Shown here: positions 52,518 to 63,618 of the stretch, one piece after another
Layout of the letters: the number at the start of each line of letters is the position of its first letter
Position numbering within the stretch: the stretch's first letter is position 1
Assembly (NCBI GenBank): GCA_902587095.1
Contig: CACIJY010000001.1
Span: 124,001 to 188,000, forward strand
Direction of reading: 5' to 3'
DNA from: an uncultured Pelagibacteraceae bacterium
GTDB taxonomy: Bacteria > Pseudomonadota > Alphaproteobacteria > Pelagibacterales > Pelagibacteraceae
DNA length: 64,000 bases
Notes under the pieces: model-generated
The model's database searches: none
The model's input: the letters and a program-made list of their open reading frames with translations, nothing else
Told to the model about the DNA's origin: nothing
Program-made: the position numbers and the translations under genes

Positions 52518-54689
52518 TTAAATTACCCTCTCTGTTGTTTTTGAGTTGTAAGCCTCTATAATATCTTTTTTTTGAAAGTCATTGAAATCCTGAAAAGATA
52601 TACCACATTCAAGTCCAGCTGACACTTGTTTAGCTTGGTTTTTTTCCCTAAATATTGTGCTTATTTTTCCGTTATAAATAATTGCACCATCTCTTATAAT
52701 TCTTGCAAGTGAGTCTTGGGTAATTTCTCCTTCAATTACTTTTGAACCTGCAACTTTACCTACCTTGGATACTTTAAATATTTCTAAAATTTCGGCTGAA
52801 CCTAATACCTTCTCTTCAACATCTGGAGCAAGTAATCCTGACATCTTGCTTTTAACAAAATCAATTAACTCATATATTATGTTAAATGATGAAATATTAA
52901 CTTGATTTTGCTCAGCTATTTTTTTTGCTTCTTTACTGGGTTTAACATTAAAAGCTATTAGTATTGCATTAGACGCTTTGGCTAAATTTACATCTGTCTC
53001 TGTTACCATTCCAACGTCTGCTAATATAATTTTAATTTTTACCTCATCATGCTTAATAAGACTAATTGCATTTTTTATAGCCTCAGACGAGCCATGTACA
53101 TCCGATTTCACAATTACATTTAAATCTTCAGATTTATTATCTTTAAAAGCTGAGTCTTGGGTAAACATTGTTAAAGGATTTTTTGAGGTTTTTATTTCCT
53201 GAATTCTTGCCTCTGATAAAGACTTTGCCTCTTTTTCTGAATCTAAAACTAAAAAATCATCTCCAGATTTAGCAGCACCATTAATTCCTAAAACCTCTAC
53301 TGGTGTAGAAGGCAAGGCTTCATCAATCTGTTTGCCATCGTCGGCTATAATTGCTCTTACTTTTCCCCATTTGGTTCCACATACAAAATAATCTCCCTTT
53401 TTAAGATTACCTGAAGTTACTATAATATTTGCTATTGGACCTCTTCCTATATCAATTTTAGACTCTAAGACTACTCCATTAGAATTGCTATTATAATCAC
53501 ATTTTAAATCTAAAAGTTCGGATTGAAGCAAAATTAATTCTAATAATTTATCGATATTTTTTTTTGTTTTTGTAGAAATCTCAACCATTATTGTATCGCC
53601 AGATAAATCCTCAGAGATTAATTCATGCTCTAATAGTTGATTTTTTATTTTTTGAGGATCGGCATCAGGTAAATCGCATTTATTAATTGCAACTACTATT
53701 GGAACATTTGCTGCTTTTGCATGTTTTATTGACTCAACAGTTTGGGGCATTACTCCATCATTAGCTGCAACTACTAAGACAACTATGTCTGTTAACTTTG
53801 AACCTCTGGCTCTCATTTCTGTAAATGCAGCATGACCTGGTGTGTCAATAAAAGTAATTTTTTCGTTGTTTTTGGTAATTTGATATGCACCAATGTGTTG
53901 AGTAATACCTCCAAACTCACCAGAAACAATGTTTGTGCTTCTAATAACATCTAGGACAGAAGTTTTGCCGTGATCAACATGGCCCATAACTGTTATAATA
54001 GGTGGTCTATTTTTAAGATTTTCTGATTTAGTATCCTTAATATTTTTTATTATTTCTTCAGTTTTTTTCTCTCTAATGGGATTATGTCCGAATTCTTTAA
54101 CCAAATACTCAGCTGTATCTGAATCAATTGTATGATTTATCGTAACAGCTACGCCCATACCCATCAAATGTTTAATTATATTTGAGGACTGTTCAGCCAT
54201 TCTATTTGCTAAATCTCTGATAGTTATAAATTCAGGTATATTAATATCTCTTTTAATATTAGAATTTGACTCATCGCTAACTTTGCTCTTTGATACTCTT
54301 AATTCCTTTTCTCTAGCTCTCTTAATTGATGCAAGACTTCTAGATTTAAATTCCAAATCTTCACTTAAAGCCCTTGAAACTGTAAGTTTGGTCTCTCTTT
54401 TTTTAGTACTAAATTTTGACTTATTTTCCTTATCTTTTTGATTATTGTCACCTTTTATACCTTTCATAGCTTTTTGTTCAGCAAGTTTTCTTCTTTCATA
54501 ATCACTTAGCTTTAAAGGTTGAGGTTTAGGTTTGAAACTTTTCTTAAAATTTGAAGAGGGTTTATTTAAAGGTTTTGTAAACTTTTTATCGTTAAATAAG
54601 AATTTTTTTTTGCCTTCAAAATTATTTTGAGATACAAATGTTTTTTTTGGTTTCCCTGATATTGTAAGTTTTTTTTTTTGTTTTTCCAT
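52518..54689 (-). CDS. infB: Translation initiation factor IF-2
   Basis: ORF 723 aa; [48 protein letters not shown]. Confidence 0.97.
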   Translation of the reverse strand: MEKQKKKLTISGKPKKTFVSQNNFEGKKKFLFNDKKFTKPLNKPSSNFKKSFKPKPQPLKLSDYERRKLAEQKAMKGIKGDNNQKDKENKSKFSTKKRETKLTVSRALSEDLEFKSRSLASIKRAREKELRVSKSKVSDESNSNIKRDINIPEFITIRDLANRMAEQSSNIIKHLMGMGVAVTINHTIDSDTAEYLVKEFGHNPIREKKTEEIIKNIKDTKSENLKNRPPIITVMGHVDHGKTSVLDVIRSTNIVSGEFGGITQHIGAYQITKNNEKITFIDTPGHAAFTEMRARGSKLTDIVVLVVAANDGVMPQTVESIKHAKAANVPIVVAINKCDLPDADPQKIKNQLLEHELISEDLSGDTIMVEISTKTKKNIDKLLELILLQSELLDLKCDYNSNSNGVVLESKIDIGRGPIANIIVTSGNLKKGDYFVCGTKWGKVRAIIADDGKQIDEALPSTPVEVLGINGAAKSGDDFLVLDSEKEAKSLSEARIQEIKTSKNPLTMFTQDSAFKDNKSEDLNVIVKSDVHGSSEAIKNAISLIKHDEVKIKIILADVGMVTETDVNLAKASNAILIAFNVKPSKEAKKIAEQNQVNISSFNIIYELIDFVKSKMSGLLAPDVEEKVLGSAEILEIFKVSKVGKVAGSKVIEGEITQDSLARIIRDGAIIYNGKISTIFREKNQAKQVSAGLECGISFQDFNDFQKKDIIEAYNSKTTERVI

Positions 54690-54699
54690 TTTCCATTAA

Positions 54700-56244
54700 T
54701 TAAGTATTATAAATTTTCTCTCTAGCTTTCATAATCAGATCATCTGCTTCAGTCCTTGATAAAGCAAAATCTTCAAGATAACCATTAATCTTAACTTTTT
54801 CACCTTTTATAATATCAAATCCGCCAATTAATTCGTCAGAGGCAAGATCTGCAAAGTCATTTAAAGTCAATATTTTCTTTTCACCTAATGTTAGAAGCAT
54901 CCCAGGCGTTAATCCTTTATGATTAATCAAATCTGTTTCTAAGCCTAAGTCCTTTATTTTTCTTTGTATTTCTTCTTGATTTTTTTTGTGAAACTCAATT
55001 GCTCTTTCTATTAACTCTTTAGCTGTTTCCTCCTCTATTCCTTCTATCTTTACTAAATCGTTGAAATTAGAATCCTTAATAAAATCAATTGAAGAAAAGC
55101 CCTCTGCTACTAAAAGTTGACCCAATGTTTCATCAACTTCTAAATTCTTCATAAGATTTTCTGTTCTCTCTTTAAATTCTTCTTGTCTTTTTTCTGACTC
55201 CTCTTTGTCTGTCATGATATTTATTTCGTAATTAATTAGTTTTGTTGCAAGTCTGACGTTTTGTCCTCTTCTACCAATTGCCTTACTCAAGTTTTCCTCT
55301 GTCAAAATAACATCCAGCTTTTTTGCCTCTTCGTTAATGTTTACTTTTAAAACTTCTGCAGGCGAAAGAGCGTTTGACACTACAACTGATATATCTTCTG
55401 ACCAATTAACAATATCAATTTTTTCTCCTTGTAATTCATTAACAACTGCTTGAACTCTGCTACCTCTCATTCCAACACACGCTCCTACTGGATCTAACGA
55501 TGTATCGATAGCTTTAACACAAATTTTTGCTCTACTTCCAGGATCTCTTGCTGAAGATTTTATTTCTATTAATCCATCGTATATCTCTGGTACCTCTTGT
55601 ATAAAAAGTTTCTCCATAAATTTTGGGTGAGCTCTAGACAAGAAAATTTGTTGTCCTCTTTGCTCTCTTCTAACATCATGACAATAAGCCTTTACCCTGT
55701 CTCCCGCTTTAATATTTTCTCTTGGTATCATTTCATTTTTTTGTATTATTGCCTCAGCTTTTCCCAAATCAACAATCACATTTCCAAACTCTAATCTTTT
55801 TACAATTCCACTTAATATTGTGTCTTTTTTATCTTTGAAATCGTTAAATTGCCTTTCTTTCTCTGCCTCTCTTACGCTAAAACTAATAACTTGTTTTGCA
55901 GTTTGAGCAGCAATTCTTCCAAAATCAAATGTTGGGAGTGGCTGAAGTATTTCCTCACCTATTTTTTTTTCATTGTTTAAAGCCTTTGCATTTTCTAAAC
56001 TTATTTCAGTGTTGTTATTTTCTGGTTTCTCAACTACTACTAGTTTTCTAAATATCTCAATATCACCATTATCTCTATTAATGTGAACTTGTATTTCGTT
56101 TTCATTACCAAATTTTGACTTAGCTGCTTTTGCGATTCCTGTTTCCATGGAATTAATAATTAATTCCTTATCAATTGACTTTTCGAGTGCTACAGCCTCT
56201 GCAATTCTTAATAATTCTAATTTATCTGCTCTTCTGTTTAACAT
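54700..56244 (-). CDS. nusA: Transcription termination/antitermination factor NusA
   Basis: ORF 514 aa; AEAVALEKSIDKELII, CVGMRGSRVQAVVNELQGEKIDIV, AIGRRGQNVRLATKL. Confidence 0.96.
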   Translation of the reverse strand: MLNRRADKLELLRIAEAVALEKSIDKELIINSMETGIAKAAKSKFGNENEIQVHINRDNGDIEIFRKLVVVEKPENNNTEISLENAKALNNEKKIGEEILQPLPTFDFGRIAAQTAKQVISFSVREAEKERQFNDFKDKKDTILSGIVKRLEFGNVIVDLGKAEAIIQKNEMIPRENIKAGDRVKAYCHDVRREQRGQQIFLSRAHPKFMEKLFIQEVPEIYDGLIEIKSSARDPGSRAKICVKAIDTSLDPVGACVGMRGSRVQAVVNELQGEKIDIVNWSEDISVVVSNALSPAEVLKVNINEEAKKLDVILTEENLSKAIGRRGQNVRLATKLINYEINIMTDKEESEKRQEEFKERTENLMKNLEVDETLGQLLVAEGFSSIDFIKDSNFNDLVKIEGIEEETAKELIERAIEFHKKNQEEIQRKIKDLGLETDLINHKGLTPGMLLTLGEKKILTLNDFADLASDELIGGFDIIKGEKVKINGYLEDFALSRTEADDLIMKAREKIYNT

Positions 56245-56256
56245 ATTATTTTATCC

Positions 56257-56280
56257 AAAAAAAAATGGGCCGAAGCCCAC
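56257..56280 (-). terminator. Rho-independent terminator after metK
   Basis: Minus strand GTGGGC-TTCG-GCCCAT followed by T-tract: UUCG tetraloop hairpin + U-tract between metK and nusA. Confidence 0.9.
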
Positions 56281-56341
56281 TTTGATATATCAATAATGTT
56301 ATTGGTTTTATAATTAATATTTATAAATTTTCAACTTAATA

Positions 56342-57505
56342 TTACTTGCTAAAAATGTCTTTTTTATCAACTTTTTCCCATGAAAAAGAACCATCAGATC
56401 CTGGGTCTCTACCAAAATGCCCATACGCGGCTGATTTTTCATAAATAGGTTTGTTTAAACCTAACATTTCTCTTATTCCTCTTGGGCTTAAATCAAAATT
56501 TTTTTTTATTAAATTTTCTACGTGTTTATTCTTCTCCTCATCATTGTCAAATAAGTCTACATAAATAGATAATGGCTTTGATACTCCAATTGCATATGCT
56601 AATTGAATTAAACATTTGTCAGCTATTTTTGAAGCAACAATATTTTTTGCGAGATACCTTGAAGCATATGCTGCGGATCTATCGACTTTTGTTGGATCTT
56701 TTCCTGAGAAAGCTCCTCCGCCATGTGGTGCAGCTCCTCCATAAGTATCAACTATAATTTTTCTACCTGTTAAACCGCTGTCTCCATCTGGACCACCAAT
56801 TACAAAGTTACCAGTTGGATTTACATATATTTCCTCCTCTGAAAGATTATTAAGTAATTCTTTAGGAATAGATTTCTCAATGTAAGGTTTAACAAGATCT
56901 CTTACTTGTGACTGATTAACGTCTGCAGAATGTTGTGTGGATATAACTACTGACTTTACATTTGATGGTTTACCGTCTTTGTATTCTATGGTTATTTGAC
57001 TTTTTGAGTCTGGCTCAATACTTTTCAATTTACCAGATTTCCTATCTTCAGCCATTAATCTTAAAATTTTATGAGAATAATGAATTGGAGCTGGCATTAA
57101 AACATCTGTTTCATTACAAGCATAACCAAACATTATACCTTGGTCTCCTGCCCCTTCATCCTTGTTTCCGGATGAGTCAACCCCCATAGCGATGTCTGAA
57201 GATTGAGCATGCAAGTGGCTTTCTATTTTTGTTGCCTCTTTATAAGTAAATCCATCCTGGTCGTATCCAATGTCTTTAATGCAATCTCTAACTTTTTGAA
57301 TTAAGTCTTCTTTCTTAATTTCAGGGCCCCTTACTTCTCCAGCTAAAACAACTTTATTTGTAGTTGTTAAAGTTTCACATGCAACTCTGGACTGAGGTTC
57401 AGCTCCTAGATATGTATCAACGACCATGTCAGATATCCTATCGCATACCTTGTCTGGATGACCTTCTGATACTGACTCACTTGTAAATAAATAGTTTTTT
57501 TTCAT
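56342..57505 (-). CDS. metK: S-adenosylmethionine synthetase
   Basis: ORF 387 aa; [50 protein letters not shown]. Confidence 0.97.
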   Translation of the reverse strand: MKKNYLFTSESVSEGHPDKVCDRISDMVVDTYLGAEPQSRVACETLTTTNKVVLAGEVRGPEIKKEDLIQKVRDCIKDIGYDQDGFTYKEATKIESHLHAQSSDIAMGVDSSGNKDEGAGDQGIMFGYACNETDVLMPAPIHYSHKILRLMAEDRKSGKLKSIEPDSKSQITIEYKDGKPSNVKSVVISTQHSADVNQSQVRDLVKPYIEKSIPKELLNNLSEEEIYVNPTGNFVIGGPDGDSGLTGRKIIVDTYGGAAPHGGGAFSGKDPTKVDRSAAYASRYLAKNIVASKIADKCLIQLAYAIGVSKPLSIYVDLFDNDEEKNKHVENLIKKNFDLSPRGIREMLGLNKPIYEKSAAYGHFGRDPGSDGSFSWEKVDKKDIFSK

Positions 57506-59024
57506 TTAGTTTTTTTAAAAAAAAAATTAAAGTAATATAAAAAAATACTAAAAAAAAGAAAATCTTATTACCATGTAGACTGAAGAATGTTGGAAAAGGC
57601 TTAGAAACTGAATTTATTTCAATGCTTCCCTTTTCGGTTGTGTCAATCTTTTGATTAACTTTACCATATAAGCTAACATGAGCAGTGATTCCGTTGTTAG
57701 CTACTCTTAAAACATCTTTTCCCTCCTCTATTGATCTAAAAATAGAATGAGAAAAATGTTGGATAGGACCTATACTATTTCCGAACCAACCATCCTCAGA
57801 AATATTTAAAATAAAGTCATAATCACTTTTTTTATTTAAATTTAGTTTACCAGAAAAAATGATTTCATAACAAATTAGGGGTAAAAATGAAATTGAGCCA
57901 ACATATAAAACATCTCTCTCTTTAGATGAATCAAATGATCTATAACCATATGTTATTTTTTTCAATCCAAGATTAGTTAAAAATTTTTCAAAAGGTAAAA
58001 ATTCTCCAAATGGAACAAGCTTATTTTTGTTATATTTATCCTCTAATATAAATTCTTTGTTAAATAATGCTAGCGAATTGAATATTCGATCTCCATCATC
58101 AAAAGTCATGCCCAATATAATTTTTGAGTCGTTTGTCAATTGATCCGAAATTTGACTAAAATCATTATCTAATTTATTCAATTCGCCTGAGTTAGTTATA
58201 CCTTCGGGATAAATTAATAGTAAATCTTTATCAAGTGGATAACTAATTTCCATCAGTTCATTTAATTTATCTTTTATTGGTTCTTCTGTAAAAAATCTCC
58301 CAATGTTAAATTTAGGGGAAATTAATTTTATTGATGGGTGAATCTTTTTTTTTTCAACTTCTTCAAACTTCTTAATTCTTTTATCTCCATAATACAAATT
58401 AAGTATAAAAATTAGTGTTGCTGATAATATGATAAGAATTTTTTTTAGCTTACCGATTTTAAATATAATTATTATTGGTAAACAATAAAATGTTATAACT
58501 AGTAAGTTCAAGGAATAAGTTCCAATCAAGCTAAGTATTTGAATAGAACTATTGATCTTTAACAAGCTAAATGAAATTAAATTCCATGGAAATCCACCAA
58601 AAATTGTACCTCTTAAATATTCTATAACAGAAAATGTTACTGAAAAAATCAAAATTGAATTAAAATTCATTTTAATATCTAAAAATTTTATTAGATATGA
58701 AAACAACCCATAAAATAACGATAATATAAATGGAACAAATACAATAGATAAAATTATCAAATTCTCAAAATTTTTATCAAACTTCAATGAATTTGAAATC
58801 CAATACAAACTGAATAAAAAATATCCAAATCCATACAACCAGCCAACTAGAAAATCATTAACTAATTTATTATTTAAATTTTTAACTAAAATATAAAAAA
58901 AAAGTGGAAGTGTAAAAAAATTTATAAAAAAGTAATTATAAGGAGGTAAACTAAATGATGATAAAATTCCTAATGATAGTAAAGTTAAAATTATAAAAAA
59001 TTTGTTACTATAAATTAGAGCCAA
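57477..59024 (-). CDS. lnt: Apolipoprotein N-acyltransferase
   Basis: ORF 515 aa; multi-TM N-term; [72 protein letters not shown]. Confidence 0.94.
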   Translation of the reverse strand: MALIYSNKFFIILTLLSLGILSSFSLPPYNYFFINFFTLPLFFYILVKNLNNKLVNDFLVGWLYGFGYFLFSLYWISNSLKFDKNFENLIILSIVFVPFILSLFYGLFSYLIKFLDIKMNFNSILIFSVTFSVIEYLRGTIFGGFPWNLISFSLLKINSSIQILSLIGTYSLNLLVITFYCLPIIIIFKIGKLKKILIILSATLIFILNLYYGDKRIKKFEEVEKKKIHPSIKLISPKFNIGRFFTEEPIKDKLNELMEISYPLDKDLLLIYPEGITNSGELNKLDNDFSQISDQLTNDSKIILGMTFDDGDRIFNSLALFNKEFILEDKYNKNKLVPFGEFLPFEKFLTNLGLKKITYGYRSFDSSKERDVLYVGSISFLPLICYEIIFSGKLNLNKKSDYDFILNISEDGWFGNSIGPIQHFSHSIFRSIEEGKDVLRVANNGITAHVSLYGKVNQKIDTTEKGSIEINSVSKPFPTFFSLHGNKIFFFLVFFYITLIFFLKKLNEKKLFIYK

Positions 59025-59025
59025 T

Positions 59026-59466
59026 TTAGAAATTGAGTTGTTTAAATATTAAATTTTCTTTTTTGTGCATTTTTTTAAAATCTTTATTATATACGTGATC
59101 GTAACCATTTAGATGCAAATATCCATGGATCCACATCTTGTCAAGTTCGTGGTTAAAAGAAGATTTAATTGATCTTTTGTTAATTATTTCAAAACTAATC
59201 GCTATATCTCCAATATATACATTTTTTTTTAACTTAATATTTAAAGGAAAAGACAAAACATCAGTAGGCTTATTTACTCTTCTAAATTTATTGTTTAGAT
59301 TTTTCATTACAGGGTTGCTGGTTAAAAATACAGTAAATTCCTTTATATTTTTCTTTGAATTATTGTGAGAGTTAAATTTTCTTTGTTTTAGTTTAAAATG
59401 ATTTTTTACATTCCTAATTTTTTTTTTCCACTTAGAACAATCAACAACAACATGAATTTTTATCAT
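59026..59466 (-). CDS. ybeY: Endoribonuclease YbeY
   Basis: ORF 146 aa; NNKFRRVNKPTDVLSFPL, metal motif WIHGYLHLNGYDH. Confidence 0.93.
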   Translation of the reverse strand: MIKIHVVVDCSKWKKKIRNVKNHFKLKQRKFNSHNNSKKNIKEFTVFLTSNPVMKNLNNKFRRVNKPTDVLSFPLNIKLKKNVYIGDIAISFEIINKRSIKSSFNHELDKMWIHGYLHLNGYDHVYNKDFKKMHKKENLIFKQLNF

Positions 59467-60461
59467 TTCTTGAAGTTTTGATCAGCGTAGGCTTTTACTA
59501 TTTTTGAAACTAATGGGTGTCTAACGACATCTGTGTGATCAAAATCAATTATGGATATCTCATTTAAGTGCTTAAGTATTTCTTTTGATCTTTTGAGACC
59601 TGATAATGATTTGTTAGGTAAATCTATTTGTGAAGGATCACCATTAATTACAATTTTTGAGTTTTCGCCTATCCTTGTTAAAAACATTTTGATTTGTGTA
59701 TCTGTAGCATTTTGAGCTTCATCTAAAATAGCAAATGAATTTTTTAATGTTCTTCCTCTCATAAACGCTAAAGGAGCAATTTCTATATCACCAATTTCAA
59801 TACGTTTTTGAATTTTTTCAAAATCTAGAAGGTCATATAAAGCGTCATATAAAGGACGCAAATATGGATCTACTTTTTCTCTCATATCCCCTGGTAAAAA
59901 ACCTAGTCTTTCACCAGCTTCCACTGCTGGCCTTGATAATATAATTCTTTCTATTTTTTTATCTAAAAGCATTGTCAATGCGACAGCAACAGCTAAATAA
60001 GTTTTTCCAGTGCCCGCAGGTCCAGAAGATATTATAACCTCACTATCTCTTAATGCTCTTACATATTTTTTTTGTTTCTCAGATCTTGGTATTACTGATT
60101 TTTTTGGCGTTTTAATTATATATTCAATCTTGTCTGTTCTTTCCTCTATCATAAACTGATTTACCGAAGATATAATATCTTTTTTTTCAATTGTGCCGTT
60201 ATTTATAAATTGATCAAATAAAAAAACAATTGCATTCTTTACTAATTCATTTTTTTTTGGTGTACTTTTTACTAAAATTGAGTTTCCACGGGAATAGATG
60301 CTCGTATTCGTTATTTTTTCAAGATCTTTAAGATTATTATTAAACTCACCGACAACACCCATTAATATATTATTATCTTTGAATATAATACTTAAGGTAT
60401 TATTTTCTGAGTAAACAAATTTTAGATCATTAACAGCTTTTTTATAAATAACATTATTCAA
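59463..60461 (-). CDS. phoH: PhoH-like ATPase
   Basis: ORF 332 aa; SGPAGTGKTYLAVAVALTML, LSRPAVEAGERLGFLPGDM, AILDEAQNATDTQIKMFLTRIG. Confidence 0.95.
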   Translation of the reverse strand: MNNVIYKKAVNDLKFVYSENNTLSIIFKDNNILMGVVGEFNNNLKDLEKITNTSIYSRGNSILVKSTPKKNELVKNAIVFLFDQFINNGTIEKKDIISSVNQFMIEERTDKIEYIIKTPKKSVIPRSEKQKKYVRALRDSEVIISSGPAGTGKTYLAVAVALTMLLDKKIERIILSRPAVEAGERLGFLPGDMREKVDPYLRPLYDALYDLLDFEKIQKRIEIGDIEIAPLAFMRGRTLKNSFAILDEAQNATDTQIKMFLTRIGENSKIVINGDPSQIDLPNKSLSGLKRSKEILKHLNEISIIDFDHTDVVRHPLVSKIVKAYADQNFKK

Positions 60462-60462
60462 A

Positions 60463-61797
60463 TTAGGCAGCTCTCATATTTTTATTTTCATCTATTTTTC
60501 CAAATAAAGTATTTCGATTTGTTTTGTCTATTTTAACATTTGCTAATTTTCCAATATATTTATCCTGACCTTCAAAGATCACAGAGTTTTGAAAGACATT
60601 TCTTCCAAAAAATTTATTTTGGTTTTTTAATTTATTTTCAACTAAAACTTCAATGGACGAACCAACTAAAGACTCATTTTTTTTCATTTGATATTGCTCT
60701 AAAATAGTCTGAATTTTTATCAACCTTTCCTTTGAGATTTCTTTATCAACTTGATTTAATTTAGAGGCTGGAGTTCCAGGTCTTGGGCTGAATATAAATG
60801 AATAAGAATTAATAAATTTAATCTCATTTACCAAATTTATCGTATCGTTAAAATCGCAATCCAACTCACCTGGATATCCAATAATAAAATCACTAGAAAA
60901 TTCAACCTTGTGATTTTTTTGTTTAATTAATTTATAAATTTCAAGATATTTTTCTACTCTATGATTCCTGTTCATTAATTTTAAGATTTTATTTGATCCA
61001 CTTTGTATCGGTAAATGGATAAAGGGCATCAATTTTTTCGAATTTGAATAACAGTCGATTAAGTCATCAGTCATGTCCTTAGGATGAGATGTTGTATACC
61101 TAATCCTGTCCAGCTCTTTTATTTTTTCTAATTCCAAAATTAAGTCTGATAATTTAAAAATTTTTTCTTTATCTTTGTAAAAATATGCATTTACATTTTG
61201 CCCTAATAAAATTAATTCTTTTACACCATTGTTTGCTAGATTCTCTGCCTCCTCGATTATTTTATTAAAAGGTCTAGAATATTCTGGTCCTCTTGTATAG
61301 GGAACTACACAAAAACTACAAAATTTATCACATCCCTCTTGTATAGTTAAGAAAGAGGATACTTTACTGTCATTATTTTTAATTTTATCTAAGTAATTAA
61401 ATTTATCCTCTGTTTCAAATTCAGTTAATTCCTGTTTTTTTTTCAAATTGAAATTTTCAATAACCTTATTTATTTTATGATAAGATTGCGGTCCAATAAT
61501 AATATCAATATATGGTTCTCTTTTTATCATTTCACCACTTTCGGCTTGCGCAACACAACCTGCAACGATTACAATTGGTTTCTTTTTGTTTTTATAGTTT
61601 TTTCTAACTCTACCTATTTCATCAAAAACTTTCTCTTTTGACTTATCTCTAATGTGACAGGTATTTAATAAAAAACAGTCGGCATCTGAGTAATCACTTG
61701 TTTTAAAATAACCAATATTTTTAACAGTATCATAAATACGATTTGTATCGTATTCATTCATCTGGCACCCAAAAGTTTTAATGAATATTTTTTTCAC
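60463..61797 (-). CDS. miaB: tRNA-2-methylthio-N6-dimethylallyladenosine synthase
   Basis: ORF 444 aa; FIKTFGCQMNEYDTNR, radical SAM CDKFCSFCVVPYTRG. Confidence 0.95.
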   Translation of the reverse strand: MKKIFIKTFGCQMNEYDTNRIYDTVKNIGYFKTSDYSDADCFLLNTCHIRDKSKEKVFDEIGRVRKNYKNKKKPIVIVAGCVAQAESGEMIKREPYIDIIIGPQSYHKINKVIENFNLKKKQELTEFETEDKFNYLDKIKNNDSKVSSFLTIQEGCDKFCSFCVVPYTRGPEYSRPFNKIIEEAENLANNGVKELILLGQNVNAYFYKDKEKIFKLSDLILELEKIKELDRIRYTTSHPKDMTDDLIDCYSNSKKLMPFIHLPIQSGSNKILKLMNRNHRVEKYLEIYKLIKQKNHKVEFSSDFIIGYPGELDCDFNDTINLVNEIKFINSYSFIFSPRPGTPASKLNQVDKEISKERLIKIQTILEQYQMKKNESLVGSSIEVLVENKLKNQNKFFGRNVFQNSVIFEGQDKYIGKLANVKIDKTNRNTLFGKIDENKNMRAA

Positions 61798-61799
61798 AT

Positions 61800-62225
61800 T
61801 TAATCAGATTTTTCTTTAACGCAATAAAGTTCCAATTTTGAATCTACTAATTTGTATCCGTGCTTCTCTGCTATTTTTTTTTGAATAATTTCAATTTCCT
61901 CGCTGGTAAATTCAATTATGTTTCCAGTTTTAATATCTATTAAATGATTGTGGTCATCATTTAATTCATACCTTGCTTTACCATCTTTAAAATCATGTTT
62001 CATTAAAATACCTGATTCTTCAAATAGCTTTACTGTTCTATAAACTGTTGCAATACTTATCTTGTTATCAATATCCGAGACTCTTTTGTAAAGTTCATCT
62101 ACATCTGGATGATCTGACTCACCATAATTTTTTTTTGACTCGGATATTACTCTGGCAATAGTCCTTCTTTGGTCAGTCAACTTTACACCTTTTGCTAAAC
62201 ATTTTTGCTCAATTGTATCTGTCAT
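61800..62225 (-). CDS. fur: Fur-family transcriptional regulator
   Basis: ORF 141 aa; GVKLTDQRRTIARVI, SIATVYRTVKLFEESGILMKHDF, DDHNHLIDIKTGNIIEF. Confidence 0.9.
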   Translation of the reverse strand: MTDTIEQKCLAKGVKLTDQRRTIARVISESKKNYGESDHPDVDELYKRVSDIDNKISIATVYRTVKLFEESGILMKHDFKDGKARYELNDDHNHLIDIKTGNIIEFTSEEIEIIQKKIAEKHGYKLVDSKLELYCVKEKSD

Positions 62226-62234
62226 ATTATTATT

Positions 62235-62627
62235 TTAACTCATATAAAGTGGTTTAATCAATTTTTTTATTAATTTGCCTTTTTTTAATAATTCCAAAAC
62301 TCTTGAATAATCGTGTTTTTCGACATCTTTAGAGGAAAAACCATAAATTTTAAAACTATATACTAAATTGATAGCTTTTAGAGTTGTTATTGATGTTCTT
62401 ATACTTGAGAATTTACCAGGCCCTAAATTTATTAAAACTTTATCAACTATATCAAAACTTATCATATTTTTATCTAAGAATTTGAATAAAAGAATGGCAA
62501 ACCTATCAAAATTTTTTCTACTGTTTTCATAATCATTAGTATAAGTTTTATTATTATCTATGATTTTGAAAATAATTTTTTCATTTGCAGCATCGATTAT
62601 TAAATTTTTTTTGATCTTTTTTTTCAT
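62235..62627 (-). CDS. tsaB: TsaB-like (t6A biosynthesis), C-terminally short
   Basis: ORF 62235..62660; likely start ATG 62627 (MKKKIKKNLIIDAANEKIIFKI); LINLGPGKFSSIRTSITTLKAI matches the GPGSFTGIR-type motif; only ~130 aa. Confidence 0.7.
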   Translation of the reverse strand: MKKKIKKNLIIDAANEKIIFKIIDNNKTYTNDYENSRKNFDRFAILLFKFLDKNMISFDIVDKVLINLGPGKFSSIRTSITTLKAINLVYSFKIYGFSSKDVEKHDYSRVLELLKKGKLIKKLIKPLYMS

Positions 62628-63618
62628 AAACAGTTCAGCTTTAGCTGAAAGAAATATCAAATATCATTCTAATGATCATGGAATTGTTTCAATTATGTAC
62701 CATAGATTCAATGAAAATAAATACCCATCAACAAATATTAAAATAGATGTTTTTAAAAAGCAACTTGAACTAATAGAGAAAAACAGTATAGAAATTTATA
62801 ATCCTTCAAAGTTTGATAATGAATTTAATGATCCAAAAAAAGATAAAAAAATTTTAATTACTATAGATGATGCTTTTTCATCTTTTTATGATAATGCCTG
62901 GCCAATATTAAAGGAAAAAGAAATACCATTTATATTGTTTGTCTCTACAGAACCAGTAGGAAAATTTGGTTACATGAACTGGGAACAAATCAAAGAAGTA
63001 TCAGATTATGATTTTGCTTATATAGGTAATCACTCACACACTCATGAATACTTACTAGATTTCTCTCATGATGAATTCAAAAAAGATATTAAAAAGTCTA
63101 TAAATATATTTAAGGAAAAATTAGGTTATAATCCGATTTTTTTTTCTTATCCGTTTGGAGAATATAATTTAAAACAAACAGAATTTATTAAAAATAACTT
63201 TAAGTATGGTTTTGGTCAACATTCTGGTGTCATTGATTTAACAAAAAATCGTTTTGAACTTCCAAGATTTCCAATAAATGAAAAATATGGTGATTTAGAG
63301 AGATTTGAATTTATTTTAAAATTATTTCCCATACCATATAAAAGTTTAAAACCCAGAGACAAATTTATTAGCAAGGATCAGAACCCTCCAACTGTTGAAA
63401 TAGAATTCTTTAAAAGTCAAAAAAATATTCGAAATATTAATTGTTTCTCAAACGAGGGAAATAAATGGAGAGACTCAATTATGAAATTTGAGGAAAATAT
63501 ACTTAAAATTGATTTTAGAGAAGAATTTTCATTTAGACGAGGAAGAGTAAATTGTTCTCTGAAAGATGAAAATATTTGGAGATGGTTAGGTATTCAAATG
63601 TCAATTGAAGTAGATTAA
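62560..63618 (+). CDS. Secreted polysaccharide deacetylase family protein
   Basis: ORF 352 aa; signal peptide MILKIIFSFAASIIKFFLIFFFINSSALA; ITIDDAFSSFYDNAWPIL, IGNHSHTHEYL, FFSYPFGEYN. Confidence 0.88.
   Translation: MILKIIFSFAASIIKFFLIFFFINSSALAERNIKYHSNDHGIVSIMYHRFNENKYPSTNIKIDVFKKQLELIEKNSIEIYNPSKFDNEFNDPKKDKKILITIDDAFSSFYDNAWPILKEKEIPFILFVSTEPVGKFGYMNWEQIKEVSDYDFAYIGNHSHTHEYLLDFSHDEFKKDIKKSINIFKEKLGYNPIFFSYPFGEYNLKQTEFIKNNFKYGFGQHSGVIDLTKNRFELPRFPINEKYGDLERFEFILKLFPIPYKSLKPRDKFISKDQNPPTVEIEFFKSQKNIRNINCFSNEGNKWRDSIMKFEENILKIDFREEFSFRRGRVNCSLKDENIWRWLGIQMSIEVD

Noticed and set aside
56291-56304. CAATAATGTTATTG palindrome downstream of metK
   Set aside because: Short, AT-rich, adjacent to a clear UUCG terminator; not distinguishable from chance.
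51891-57600. Looked for a SAM riboswitch upstream of metK
   Set aside because: metK start overlaps the upstream lnt gene by 29 nt, so there is no leader in which a riboswitch could lie.
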